Positions 35,398 to 46,859 of a DNA stretch of 64,000 bases are shown one piece after another. Where the stretch lies: NCBI GenBank assembly GCA_003508835.1, contig PUFA01000673.1, forward strand, positions 52,890-116,889. Reading direction: 5' to 3'. Within the stretch, counting starts at the first letter, position 1, and every line of letters starts with the position of its first letter. Below the pieces are notes generated by a model. The model was not told the DNA's origin. It saw nothing but the letters and a program-made list of their open reading frames with translations, and made no database searches. The stretch comes from Eonycteris spelaea. Its lineage: Eukaryota; Chordata; Mammalia; Chiroptera; Pteropodidae. Both the position numbers and the translations under genes were made by a program.

Positions 35398-36670
35398 GCT
35401 TCCATTGACCTGACTCAGAAACCTATACCTCTGCTGGCGAATATCACTATTCTAATTGAAAAAAAAAAAATCAAATGAACTAATAAAAGAAAAAATTCCA
35501 CTTAGATTAAAAAGTAAACACCATTAATTACAGAAAAGATACTTAGTTTCCTTGGCAGGAAAATTAATATTGCCAACGTTACAGAAACAATCGTAAGCCC
35601 TGTCTCATTCCTTAAATAATTAGCAATAGTTAAAAAGATTGTAAAGGAAAAAATAAAAATAAAGTGAACATTGAAAATGACATAAATGGCATTTTTTATT
35701 GAAAAAGGCTTCTGACAGCTGTAGATTTGATTTAAGAATATTTGCTAATTGTGCTGCTGTTTTGACCATTACCACCACCAGTTTTTATTCATACTTAAGA
35801 TCAGCAACAGTAAGAAATTTTTTTTCTACACTATGTGAAGTCCTAAACTCATTCTCTGAATCCATCTCCTCCTCATACTTCCAGCAAATGTTTGTTGAGC
35901 ATTTGCCCTATGCTTGTTTTACATACTGCCAAATGGAACATTATTCTAACACAATTTGATTGAAATGATAACTCCTAGGTGATGAAGTGAAAAAGCAAAT
36001 TAATCTTTATCATCAAAATATTTTTAAAAGACATTTTTTTTAATTATTGGTGTAGAATTTCTTTCAATGTCTTCTATATTCCATACCCCACATCAACCAA
36101 CCAACTAAATAAGAAATTAATAAGAAAAGGGAAATATATACTTCAACACCAAGAGGCAACAGATATCTTTTTGCTGTTAGATATTCTTAGCTGGTGGTAT
36201 TTGAGAGGGTTTGTTTGTTTTAATTTGTTTAGTTTAGTTTAGTTTTTTTTTTAATTCATTACAATAGTAATAAAATATTTTATATCTTCCTCTTTTCAGT
36301 TGAGAAGTTCAAAGAATTTACAAAATTAAATTCATACACACAACCTCTATAAAAGCAGGCAAAAATGAAAGAATCATCTCTATTATATTAAAACAACTCA
36401 TGCTATAGAGAAGTAGTTTCATGAATGACAGTTTTCATTTTAATGCAGTTCATCAAGTTATGATCTATTTTAACCCTGATGGCAAATTAATTAATTTGGA
36501 ATATTTATACAATAAAAGAGGAATTAAATTGTAATTGTCTTTATTGGCCATACAGGCTGTTTGATGAAGAATATAACACTGAGGTATCTGGGCCCTTTAA
36601 ATATATAGGTTACTATCATCCCTTCTCTTAGCATGAGTTTTCCATAAAAGCAGAGGCTGAGACAGAGATA
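35398..36670. other. unassigned sequence
   Basis: AT-rich DNA with no recognised gene or repeat. The plus frame 35,699-35,959 (86 aa) has no recognisable family and no start or splice context. Confidence 0.45.
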
Positions 36671-36674
36671 AGAT

Positions 36675-37185
36675 ATGGAAGCAACCTAAATGCCCATCTA
36701 CACACGATTGGATAAAGAAGTTATGGTTCATATATACAATGGAATATCGCTCAGTCATTAAAAAATGAAATCCTACCATTTGCAATGACCTGGATGGACC
36801 TAGAGGTTACTATGTTGAGTGACATAAGTCAGACAGCAAAAGATAAATACCATATGATTACATTTATATGTAGAATCTGAGGAAGAGAAATAACAAACTA
36901 ATCAAAACAGATTCACAAATATAGACAATCTGGTGATGGACAGAGGAGAGGGAGTTGGAGGACTGGATGAATGAGGTGGAGGGTTAAAGAAGTACAAATT
37001 AGTAGTTAATAGATGATCACAGGGATGGGGAGCATGGCATAGGAAAAGCAGTTGACATTAATGTACTGGTTGCATGGAAAACCAGAGAAGAGAAGGAGCA
37101 ATTAGGGTAATCATTTTATAAACCATATAAATATCTAACCAATGTAATGTATACTTGACACTAATAATGAAATAAAATAAAAGAG
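36675..37185 (+). mobile_element. L1 3' end, 5'-truncated
   Basis: Sense L1 tail. It begins in the ORF2 C-terminal region ('atggaagcaacctaaatgcc', 'ggataaagaagttatgg', 'acaatggaatatcgctcag'), continues with 'gacctggatggacctagagg', a G/A-rich 3'UTR block (36,940-36,985), 'gatgatcacagggatgggg', and ends in an A/T-rich tail at 37,165-37,182. It keeps the normal uninterrupted ORF2-to-3'UTR transition, so it is useful for judging the deletion junctions of type A and type B copies. Confidence 0.85.
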
Positions 37186-37799
37186 CTAATGATGAGTAGT
37201 CGGATCTCAGAGGGCAGGAGTGAATGACAGAGGGAAACAAGGAGGGATAGCTCATGTAATGTGATATGGAGAACTGAAAAATTCTCTGCTCTGAGCATTC
37301 ATGGACTTCTTTGCTCTCTGGGACCAAGAAACTCATTCCCTTTAAATCCCTTATTTTAATAAAAAAATTCTTAGACCAGGACTTAATGGCCTGAAATGAG
37401 CACATCACAAAGAAAAGCAACATTTTTGGCAAGATTGTAATGCCTGCATGAATAAATCAGAGCACTAATTATTCAACTGCATTATCCTGCTTGTCTCTTT
37501 TCTCTGTAAAATCCCTATCATCCCCCACATTAAAGAAGATATTTCCTTTGTTTCTCCATTGCAACTGCTTGAATAAAATAACAATTACCTTGCAGTTTGC
37601 ATGTTGGAAATATTTTTTTTGAAAATTCAACAATGTATTACCCATCAGAGGGTGGGTGCTTGATCTTGAAGACATTTCTGAGAAGTCTTCTAAAGTGTGT
37701 CTCAGAATCATCTACTTAGGGAAAAAGAGAATAAATATTTATCTCTCATGAGCCAAGAGTTGACCTACAGAGCTTTAATTATCCCACACAACTGAATAG
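37186..37799. other. unassigned sequence
   Basis: No recognised repeat. Minus frames 37,058-37,432 and 37,469-37,711 have no recognised family; the first overlaps the L1 tail. Confidence 0.4.
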
Positions 37800-38440
37800 T
37801 TTGAGCTTTACTGTGAAAAGATTTCAACTGGTATCTCAGGCTTCAGCTTCAGAGAAGCTCTGGGTAGGAAGCCCAAGACACAAGGTGCTGGCCCAAGACA
37901 AGGCATTGTCATTCTACATTGTGATGAACTGAAGCACCTGTTCCCATATGAAATGGCCACTCTGGTCAGGGCTGCAATAAGATGTGAAGCTGTGAGGATT
38001 CGAAGTGATGCCAGAGAGGTACCACCTATGTTAAACTTGCTCGTTGTGTTCTCACCTTCTTGTCTTCTTGGGAAGAGATACCTGAACTTCATAAAATTTC
38101 TTCCACCACTGTGTATGTAACTTTTTCTGTCTTTATTTGAAGGACTTTTGTGAGCTTGGTCCTCTTGCCTCTCCTGGAAAATGGAAGAAAATGGCAGAAG
38201 AAAACATTAATTGCCCACCATAATCTCTTTTGCCATCCTCTAGTTGTTGTATTGGTTGCGAACTTCTCACAGTGGCATGCTTCTCTGAAAAATTGCCCCA
38301 TGACAGAAATCTTCTCATCCAAGAGGTTATGCTCCACCAACCCAGGTGGCAGCATGCAGCCAATGGTTGACTGACCAATTGACTCAGGGATCTCCTGAAA
38401 GCAAGATTTACTTTATGGTGAGTTTCATGCACTGGTGTTC
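37800..38440 (-). other. unidentified open-frame-rich island
   Basis: A block with higher GC than its surroundings. Three overlapping minus-strand frames (37,808-38,092, 38,089-38,355, 38,133-38,432) together cover it with few stops. The plus strand is also open over 37,830-38,090. A decayed processed pseudogene or an old transposon coding region would look like this. I do not recognise a protein family on either strand, see no poly(A) tail, and offer no function. Confidence 0.35.
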
Positions 38441-39554
38441 TGGTAAACTGACTTAGGGGGAAAAAAGGCCTTGATATGTAGTATTTGCTGATTTCTGTAG
38501 TGTAAATTATTTCACTACAGCTGATGTCAATCTACCAATCTGACATTACTAAAAGCAGAGTTGGGATAAAATGTGTACAATCTGCTCCTACAAGCCTGCT
38601 CTTAAACACTGCTCAGTTCATGCTTCCTATGGGAAGCATAGGGTCAGAACCCAATATATATCTGTTGGAAGCTATTTTTTGTTCTCAGCAACTTTCCTTG
38701 CCCTAGCCTAATTCTCTTACTTTTCTATAGACCCCTCCAGAGGGTCTTCCTTCATACAGCACTTAGACAAGAATTCTGGCCTCTGCTTCTAGAAAACCCA
38801 ACATAAGAGAATTGTGAAAAGAATCACCTGCTGCAGAACACTGTGCTCCATTAACCATCTTCTTAGGGCTCTATGGGTCAGGCCTGCTGTCTACCACTCC
38901 AGCCCTCGTCTTGATAATTGTGACCACTTTGTTTCTGATGGTTAAGCACAACTCTATTATTTTAATCCTAAAATAATTCTTAATCCACTATTATTTTTTA
39001 AGGAACTCAGTTCTATGTCAGTATCTCTTATGACCAGCCCTTTCTCACGGAGGATGGCCTCCATTGTACTTCTCAGTGATGGTAGTGCTTGTCTCACCAA
39101 CACATTTCTCATCACTTTTCTAAATGGAGTATCCTCCAGGCATTACTAGAGGAATGTAGATGGCTGGTGCACTTTCTGGTCATACAGAATAGATCCTCTC
39201 TAGCATGCCCATTTCATTAAGCATTTTGATCCCACCTTCCATCATTTTGCATGGCAATTCTAAAATTTTTACTTCACTTTTTTTGGACTATCACTTTATC
39301 CAAACGTCCAAGTGCCATCCTAGCAGCATATCAACACCATCATTCTAGATCCTGGCTGGGAGTGTTTAAATTATATTATAAGAGAGTGCATTGATATTGA
39401 TAAATACCCTTTTATCTAATTGAGAATTAAAATATGTGCCCACACTCTCCCTTGATCCAGTGCCTTCAGGATATAGTCTCATACATGTTGTATCACATCC
39501 TGGTACATGTTAGCTAGGTTCTTCATATCCTTGTATTGCATGACTCTAAGTATT
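38441..39554. other. unassigned sequence, possibly old LTR-containing
   Basis: Moderate-GC sequence with no named repeat. The stretch around 38,720-38,940 has the feel of an eroded LTR, but no termini were found. Confidence 0.35.
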
Positions 39555-39604
39555 AATTTTATGGCCATGAGGGGAGCTGATTTGGCAGACATGAGAGGTT
39601 ATAT

Positions 39605-39695
<91 letters not shown>

Positions 39696-39734
39696 TGAAA
39701 AAATGACTTTTTTCTGAAAAGAAAGTATACACAC

Positions 39735-39788
<54 letters not shown>

Positions 39789-40308
39789 AGCCTTTCCCCT
39801 ACATAATCAACAATCCCAGAAGCAGCAAGCAGCAGAAGATAGCAGCCGAGACCTGAACAATGATCACAAGGTCCAGACCTCTGGCAAGCTAAAGATAACA
39901 TTTTGACCTAAGTTATGTTCCAGCTCCTAAGTCTTAAATTGGAATGACCTCCTGGGTACGTCCCAATGAGACCAGACAGGGGCACACCAAAATAGGCCTC
40001 AGAACTGCCCTCAAGATCTGAAGAAATTTATTATCCTTACCTCACCTCCGACCAACAAGTTCCCAGCATAACCCAGAAACCCCTAACTCACAATTTCTTG
40101 TGGTTTTGTCCTATATAATCTGTAACCTATATGTCATCAGGGAGTCAGGTTTTGAGCATTAGCTTCTTGCCTCCAAATTGACCAATCCAATATTAAACTA
40201 TTTTTTTTCTTTCTATACTTCAAACTCCTGCTTGGGCATTTCTTTGAGCCAGTGTGTGCAGGCAGGTGGACTCAAGGAAAAAATAAAAACATTGGAGTTC
40301 CAGTAACA
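39555..40308 (+). mobile_element. probable class I ERV solo LTR
   Basis: The right part has LTR architecture in order: a TATA-like 'cctatataatctg' near 40,110, 'gggagtcaggttttgagcattagct', a weak poly(A)-signal-like 'aatattaaac' near 40,188, a T-rich run, 'ttgagccagtgtgtgcaggcaggtg', and an end at 'gttccagtaaca' (CA at 40,307-40,308). The left limit is uncertain and may be a TG near 39,555-39,600. Simple repeats occupy 39,607-39,786. No primer-binding site or viral gene follows, so it looks like a solo LTR. The family is not named. Confidence 0.5.
39607..39786. repeat. (TA)n(GA)n ... (AG)n microsatellite cluster
   Basis: (TA)n at 39,607-39,653 runs directly into (GA)n to 39,692. After about 47 bp of non-repeat, (AG)n occupies 39,740-39,786. 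The minus frame over it (Ser-Leu and Tyr-Ile repeats) is an artefact. Confidence 0.95.
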
Positions 40309-40875
40309 GAGTTAAGTTGGCCCCTCATAGTTTTAAATTGAACAATCATTGAATATGGGCTGCCCCCAGGTAAAGGGCATAACCTTGGCCATAGTAGCTG
40401 TCTTCATTGGAGGACAATGCCCAGGAAGGTACTCAACTGTTTGAGCTCTCAGCAGGCAATACTCACAGAAGCTGAAAAAAGTAACTGTCCTTGTTCTGAA
40501 AAGAAGGTTGGGCATCACATTATAGTATCTACTGCAAGACCATAATTCAGAATTTGACATTGCCAATAACTTCCATATCCCTAAATTTCAGTTTCAACTT
40601 CCTAGTCTCCAACCAACACCTTCTATTCTTTTTCGTTATGCCCTAAAACTCCTTAATTGTAAAAATCTTTGAACTAAGACTTCCAATTCATTGATTTTAC
40701 TTTCTATTTTTTGTTCCTCACTACTTTAAACTTCTCTCTCCCTTATCCATCTTAAATCTATGATCAATTAATATAATATAATCATTAACCTGCATATAGT
40801 GTAGAGTAATACTACTTTCCCTCTCTCACACTCTCTTTTTCTTTTGGTAAATGTGCGACTCATACTAAATCTAAC
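40309..40875. other. unassigned sequence between two LTRs
   Basis: No recognised repeat or gene. The minus frame 40,333-40,566 (77 aa) has no recognised family. Confidence 0.45.
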
Positions 40876-41251
40876 TGCTATGCACTGAATTGTGCCCCCC
40901 ATTCATATATTAAAAATGTAACCCTCAATGTGACTGTATTTGAAAACAGGGTATTCAGGAATTAATTAAGGTTAAATGATGTCATAAGGATGAGGCCCTA
41001 ATCCAATAGGACTGGTGGCCTTATAAGAAGAAGAAAGAGCACTCTCTCACTCTCCATATAAATTTATAAGAAAGGATATGTGAGGACAAAGTCAATATCC
41101 ATAATCAGGAAAAGACTTCTTACCAGAAACTGAACCCTGTTGGACCTTGAGTTGGAACTTACAGACTTCAGACTTGTGAGAAAATAAATCTCTTTTGTTT
41201 AAGCCACCAAGCTGTGGTATTTTGTGATAGTAGCCTGAGCAGACTAATAAG
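40876..41251 (+). mobile_element. MaLR solo LTR (MLT1-like)
   Basis: Begins TGCTATGCACTGAATTGTG, continues 'aatgtaaccctcaatgtgactg', 'gtatttgaaaacagggt', 'gaggccctaatccaatagg', 'ggccttataagaag', 'gaaaataaatctcttttgtt', 'aagccaccaagctgtggtattttgtgatag', and ends at 'actaata'. This is the complete MLT1 order at normal length (about 376 bp). The flanks 'ctaac' and 'ccaac' may be a diverged 5-bp target duplication. No internal sequence is present. Confidence 0.88.
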
Positions 41252-41852
41252 CCAACTCTCTTTCTACTCTGCATCAGCACTTTTGCAGCTGAACTTGACT
41301 AAACAAAAATACTCAATCACACTAACTTGCTAATTTTTTTAAAAAATTGTTCCTAGCAATGATTATGTTTTTTTTAATTTATATTTTTATTTTTTTTCAT
41401 TTATAGTTGACATAAAATATTATATTAATTTCAGGTGTACAACACAGTGATTGACTATTTATAAAACTTACAAAATGATTACTCCAATAAATCAAGTACC
41501 CATCTGACACTATACATAGTTATTACAACACTACTGACTACATTCCCCAGGCTATACTCTATATCCCTAAGACTATTTTCTAACTACCAATTTGTACCTC
41601 TTAATCCCCTACTCCTTAACCCTTCCCCTCCAATCCAGTAATCATCAAAATGTTCTCTGTATCTATGAGCTTATTTCTGTTTTTTTTGTTCAATTATTTT
41701 TTCTAGAGTCTACATATAAGTAAAATCACATGGCATTTGTCTTTCTCTGTCTAGTTTGCTCCACTCAGTACAATACTCTTTAGGTTCATCAATGTTATTG
41801 CAGATGGAAAGATTTCATTATTTTTATGGCTGAGATGTATTCCATTGTGTAT

Positions 41853-41946
41853 GTGTGTGTATATATATATACATATAATATATATATATATATATAATTA
41901 TATATATATATATATGTATATTATATATATGTATATATATATATGC
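41853..41946. repeat. TA-rich palindromic microsatellite
   Basis: (TG)n(TA)n with many ATATAT inverted blocks and a terminal GCATGC. It lies in the 3'UTR of the type B L1 and is able to form hairpins. Confidence 0.9.
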
Positions 41947-42402
41947 ATGCCATCTCTTCTTTATTGATTCATCTACTGATAGACATCCAGGTTGCCTCCA
42001 TATCTTGGCTATTATAAATAATGCTGCAGTGAACAAATGAGTGCACATGTCCCTACAAAGTAGTGCTTTCCATTTCTTCAGATAAAAACCAGAAGTGAGA
42101 TTACTGGGTTCTTTTTGTCTCTTGTTATAGAATTTGTTGTAAAAATCTATTTTGTCTGGTATAAGTATTGCTACCTAAGCTTTTTGTTTGTTTACATTTT
42201 CATGAACCATCTTTTCTATGCCTTTACTTTCAGTCTGTGTGTGTCTTTTGATCTGAAGTGAGTCTCTTGTAGGTAGCATATGTAAGGATTTTGTTTTACC
42301 AATCCAGCCACCCTATGTTTTTTAATCAAATATTTAATTCATTTACATTTAACATAATTATTGCTGGATACATAGTTACTGCCATTTTATCATTCATATT
42401 TT

Positions 42403-42404
<2 letters not shown>

Positions 42405-42438
<34 letters not shown>

Positions 42439-42452
42439 CTTTCTTTCTTTTT
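42405..42452. repeat. (TA)n(TTTC)n microsatellite
   Basis: About 16 TA units followed by about four TTTC units, in the ORF1-ORF2 spacer of the type B L1. This is the same spot as the CTC-rich repeat in the other type B copy. Confidence 0.92.
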
Positions 42453-43053
42453 AAAGAAATTCCTTTAATATTTCTTGTAATACTGTTTTGGTAGTAATAA
42501 ACTCCTTTAGCTTTTTCTTATCTGGGAAGCTCTTTATCTGTTCTCCAATTCTGAATGATAGCTTTGCTGTGTAGAGTAATCTTGGTTGTAGGTCATTAAT
42601 TTGCATCACTTTTAATATTTTGTTCTAATCCTTTCTGGCTTGCAAATTTTCTATTGATAAATTGAAAGTCAGTCTTATGAGAGCTCCATTGTAAGTAACT
42701 AGATGCTTTTCTCTTTCTGCTTTTAAGATTCTCTCCTTATCTTTAACCTTTGGTATTTTCATTATAATGTGTCTTGGTGTGAGCCTCTTTGGGTTCATCT
42801 AGTTTTGGACTCTGTGTTTCCTGGACTTGTATGTCTATTTCCTTTGCCAGGTTAGGGAAATTTTCTGTCATTATTTCTGAAAAGGCTTTCAATTCCTTGA
42901 TGTCTCTCTTCTGGTAGCTATATGATGTGAATGTTGGTATACTTAATGTTATCTCAGAGGCCTCTTAAAAATTCTCATTTTTTTTTGTATTCTTTCTTCT
43001 TGTTGCTATTCTAATTCAGTGTTTTCTTCTACATTATTTTCCCATTCACTGAT

Positions 43054-43347
43054 TCAGTCTTTTGTTTCATCTAATCTATCAATTCTATCAATTCTCTGTA
43101 ATGTAGTCTTCATTTCAGTTATTGTATTCTTTATTTCTGACTGGTTCTTTTTTATGTTTTTTTTAATCTCTATTTTTATGTTTTCTATCTCTTTGTTAAA
43201 GTTCTCCTTGAGTTCATCTAGTTTTTCCCTAAATTCATTGAACATCCTTATAACAAGTGTTTTGAACTCTTGAACTGGTAGATACCTTGTCTCCATTTTG
43301 TTGAGTTCTTTTTCTGGAGCTTTGTTTTGTTCTTTTAATGGGCACAC
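43054..43347 (-). pseudogene. L1 ORF1 N-terminal coiled-coil fragment
   Basis: A 97-residue open stretch rich in Lys, Glu, Asn and Ile. It has heptad-like spacing ('FREKLDELKENFNKEIENIK' region), which suits the trimerising coiled coil of L1 ORF1 protein. A methionine at 43,347 opens this frame, but the neighbouring L1 suggests that the native start was slightly further upstream near 43,400. The frame is lost after the coiled coil, before the RNA-binding domains, which lie at lower coordinates (about 42,700-42,900) in other frames. Confidence 0.75.
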
Positions 43348-44822
43348 ATATCATTTTCTCCCCATTTTGGCTGCCTCCCTGTGCTTGTTTCTACATATTA
43401 GGTAAATCTGCTATGTCTCCAGGTCTTAGTAGAGCAGTCTTATGTAGCTGTCCTATGGAGCCCAGTGGCACAGTCGCTCTGGTCACTTGAGCTGGATGCT
43501 TCAGTGTTTTCCCCTTGTGTAGGTTGTGTGTGCCCTCCTGCTATAGTTGAAACTTGGTTTCTATTTGCCCATCAGTGGGAAGGATTGACCCTCAGGCTGA
43601 TTGATTGTGAGAACTGTCTGTGACTACAGTGGAAGAGCTGCTGTTCAGAGGCTAACTCTATGAAGCAGGATTTGCTTTAGCAGGGCTCTGGTGCCTACTA
43701 AGTCTGTCCTTTGGATGTAACATTTGCAAAGGCAGCAAAGTGATGTTCTACCTCTTTCTGAACTGGCCACTAGATGTGTCAGCCCTGGGTCCTCCTGGGA
43801 GGGGCCCAGTATCAGGCTAAGTTCAGCCACCTTCTGTGCCCTGTCTAGGGCCACCTGGCACGAGCCACAAAATGGCCCTCAGTTGTCTTCCATTCACACT
43901 GTGCTTGGAGGTTCCTGAGAGAGGTCAAGCTGTGAACCATGACTGGCTGTCACTAGTGCCGGGCTTGCAGCTGCTCAGCAAGTTGTACATGGCACGCAGA
44001 GGCCAGATGCTGCTCATTAAGATTTTGTGAACCTTTGAGGGATTTTAGGAAAGTCCACGGCATGAGCCAAGACAGGATATTTGTATGGAAAATCCACTGG
44101 AAGCAGCTTAAGTGTGCCTGCAAGTTGGGTGGGGCAGGATCTCAGAGAATCCCCAGGGCAGAATGAAATTTTTATCCAGGTTGATGGATACTCAGATATG
44201 GCAGCCATCTGCATCTGCTAGCTGGGAAGAGGGAGGGCCCAACTAAGGAATAGTGGTCTCTGCCCTCACTTCTGCCTAGAAGAAAACTGCTCCTCCAGCT
44301 CTCGCCCTGAAGCCACACAATTCAGGTGCGCATCGTATGTCCCTGGCACCTTTTGAGCTACTGCTCTAGCACTGAATTTCAGAGTAAGTGAGTCCATCAG
44401 GGAGTTAATTCATGTGCAGGCCCCTTAAGAGGAAAGCCTGGGATTTCTGTAGCTTTCTGTTTTACTCAGCTACAAATTCTGCTGGTTTTCACAGCCAGAA
44501 GTTGTGGGGATTTCTCTTCCTGGCACTAATGTTTTGGTCTGGGGATACTGGGTAGGCCTGGGACCACTCATTCCTCCAGGGTGGCCTCCATAGTCACAGC
44601 TGAGATATCTCTCTGGATTCTCAACCACCACACATGGGTGTGGGTCCAGGCTGTTTTGTGTCTCTACCCTACCAATCTCAACATAGCTTCTTCTGTATAT
44701 CCTTAGTTACATGACTTCTATTCAGCTTGGTTTCAGGAGATTCCCATTGATGGTTGTTCTGTAGGTTAGCTATAATTTTGAGGTGGTTGTGAGAGCAGGC
44801 CAGCACAGCATTTGCCTACTCT

Positions 44823-44831
44823 GTCATCTTG
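44823..44831 (-). promoter_or_regulatory. YY1-like core at L1 5' end
   Basis: The sense strand reads 'caagatgac', a one-base variant of the usual L1 5' YY1 core. It marks the 5' limit of the type B copy. Function is inferred only from position. Confidence 0.35.
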
Positions 44832-44999
44832 ACTGGAACCCAACCCTAACTAATTCACTTTAAATTCATGATCGTGAATCTCAAGTACACACTTTATGAT
44901 GCCTGCTAATCAATAATAAACTTACCACTTTAATTTTAATTGTCCCACTCTCTTAGATAAACATATCATACTTTTTTCTTATATTCAAACTCTCAACTT

Positions 45000-46660
45000 C
45001 TAAGAGCTCTCCATTCTCATCAAAGCTGCTGGCTTTTTCTTCTTCACCATTGAGACTTTCCACAGATCCCATCAAAACTATATCTACCATCTTACCATTC
45101 TCTGCAAACATATTACTTGCCTTCCCACTTGCTTCCACAGATGAAATATTCATGGTATCATCTAAAGCCTCTCCTTCCTCTTATGTACCAGAACCCATGC
45201 CCTATCTACTATTCAAGGGGATCCCTTCAACAGTTATTTTCTATATCATTTATGTTTCCTTTTCTCCTAAATTAGTTCATCAGCATACAAGCATGCTATG
45301 ATTTCTTCCATCTTAAAAAAAAGCAACACTTTAGTCCTTATCTTTCCATTAATTAATGTTCCACTTATTTGCTCCTTTTTTCAGTAAAACTTCTTAAAAG
45401 GTCATTTATACATTGCTGTTTCCAATTTCTCTCTTTCCTTTCTCTCTTAAACACCTGTGTTTTATTTTTTCACCCCCTGTTTCTTCCCTGAAAGTACTCA
45501 AGGTCATAAATGACCTTCATGTCATTAGATTCAGCAGTCAATTCTCAGTCCCCAGTTTACTTGATCTAACACAGTGATTCTCAGAGGCAATTTTGCACTC
45601 CAGGTATTAAATGTCTCCAAATTCCAACTGGCATATAGCAAGTAGAGCCCAGGGATGCTGCTAAACCTCCTACAATAAACAAGACCTCCCTTGACCCCCT
45701 AACCACCAAAAAATTCTATGGCTCCAAATGTCAATAGTATAAGTCTGAGAAACCCTGACCAGCATCATCTGACATAATTAATAGATTTTCTGCATTTGGA
45801 TTTTAAGTTACACTTTCCTGGTTTTCCCCCTATGCCACTGGGTACTCCTCAGTATCTGTTGCTAGTTCCTCCTCTTCTCCCTAACTTCCTAATGCTAGAG
45901 TACCCTAAGACTTTGTGTTGTACTTCTTTCTTCTCTACTTATACTTGTTTCTTAGGCTGTCTCCTTTCTTCTAAAGGATTTAAATGCCATCTATGTGTTG
46001 CCAACTTCCAAAGTAGTGCTTCTATCAATACTTTCTTCAGACTTCTGTACTTGTTTCTGTACAGATATTCATACAACTGCTTACTTACACCTCTACTAGA
46101 TATCTAAAAGGCATTTCAAAACCCAATATTTCCAAAATAAATTCCAACCAACTCCTCCCATAGTCATTCCTGTTTTAGAAAATAGAAATGCTATTCTTCT
46201 AGTGGCTTAGGACCCAACTCACATGGACTTATTTTTTCCCTACATTCAATCTTTCACATGGGTCTATCTTCACAATATATTAAAATCTGACCACTTCTTA
46301 CTATCTCTACTTTTGCTTTTACAGTCCAAGCCATCATCACCTCTCACCTGAATAACTAAAATATTGTCCTACTTGGCTTCTATTTCCTACTCTTTTTTCT
46401 ATTACAGTCTATTTTTACATAAAAGCTAGTGATATTTTCAAAAGCTGTATCATGTTAGTCCTAATAATGGCTCTTCACTCACCTTGGAATAAAATTCAGT
46501 CCTTGTGATGGCTCTATATATGAACTCTTTCCTCCTTACCTCCCTGACCTCATCTCCTTCCACTCCTTCTCTCACTCTGTTCCAGTTGCACTGATCTACT
46601 GTTGTTCATCAAATCCACCAGGTATATATATTTTCTTTAGGGCCTTAGTAATGTAATGCT
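45000..46660 (+). mobile_element. L2 LINE, ORF2 region, sense, interrupted by MER5A
   Basis: Long sense L2. In order: 'catcagcatacaagcatgctatgatttcttccatctt' region (45,280-45,315), 'aaacttcttaaaaggtc', the reverse-transcriptase block 'aaggtcataaatgacctt' (Lys-Val-Ile-Asn-Asp-Leu), then the MER5A insertion. After it come 'ttcctggttttccccc', 'aaatgccatctatgtg', 'ctactagatatctaaaaggcatttcaaaaccc', 'ccaagccatcatcacctctcacctg' and 'ttacctccctgacctcatctcc'. The 3' end is lost near 46,660. The frame is decayed but the protein order of an L2/CR1-clade reverse transcriptase remains readable. Confidence 0.82.
45572..45757 (+). mobile_element. MER5A DNA transposon (hAT-Charlie)
   Basis: Terminal inverted repeats CAGTGATTCTCA at the left and TGAGAAACCCTG at the right. 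The inside follows MER5A: 'gcaattttgcactccagg', 'cagggatgctgctaaacctcctacaata' and 'ccaaatgtcaatagta'. Length is 186 bp, close to the family's 189. It sits inside L2 ORF2 sequence that continues on both sides, so it inserted after that L2. Non-autonomous, non-coding. Confidence 0.92.
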
Positions 46661-46699
46661 GTTTCTCAGATATTCACCCAATGGCACATAGTAAATTGT

Positions 46700-46855
46700 A
46701 AATAAAGATACATAGTGCAGTCATTTCTTCATAATTATAAAGCCATCTAGGTCAGTATTCCTAAGAATTGAAAAGCTAAATGACCTTTTTAGGTTATACA
46801 GAGTCTGTGATAGAGCTAAGCATCAAGCAAGTGTCCTAAACTGCAAATCTTGGAA
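46700..46855 (+). mobile_element. possible MIR fragment
   Basis: Contains 'ttgaaaagctaaatgacc', 'ggttatacagagtctgtgatagagct' and 'gtcctaaactgc', which fit the right half of MIR. Diverged. Confidence 0.5.
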
Positions 46856-46859
46856 CAGC

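Larger units (their letters stand above)
41385..44845 (-). mobile_element. internally deleted L1 (type B), 5'UTR to tail
   Basis: Second type B copy, complete in outline. Tail as a T-run from about 41,366-41,400; 3'UTR to about 42,110; junction at 42,109-42,111, where the antisense of 'cagtaatctcacttctgg' meets the antisense of 'acaagagacaaaaag' from the early endonuclease. The endonuclease stub covers about 42,115-42,400; a spacer holds (TA)n(TTTC)n; ORF1 spans about 42,700-43,350; and a GC-richer 5'UTR runs to about 44,845, with the YY1-like core at 44,823-44,831. The ORF2 reverse transcriptase is absent. The junction is the same as at about 2,674. No clear target-site duplication was found. 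Confidence 0.78.
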
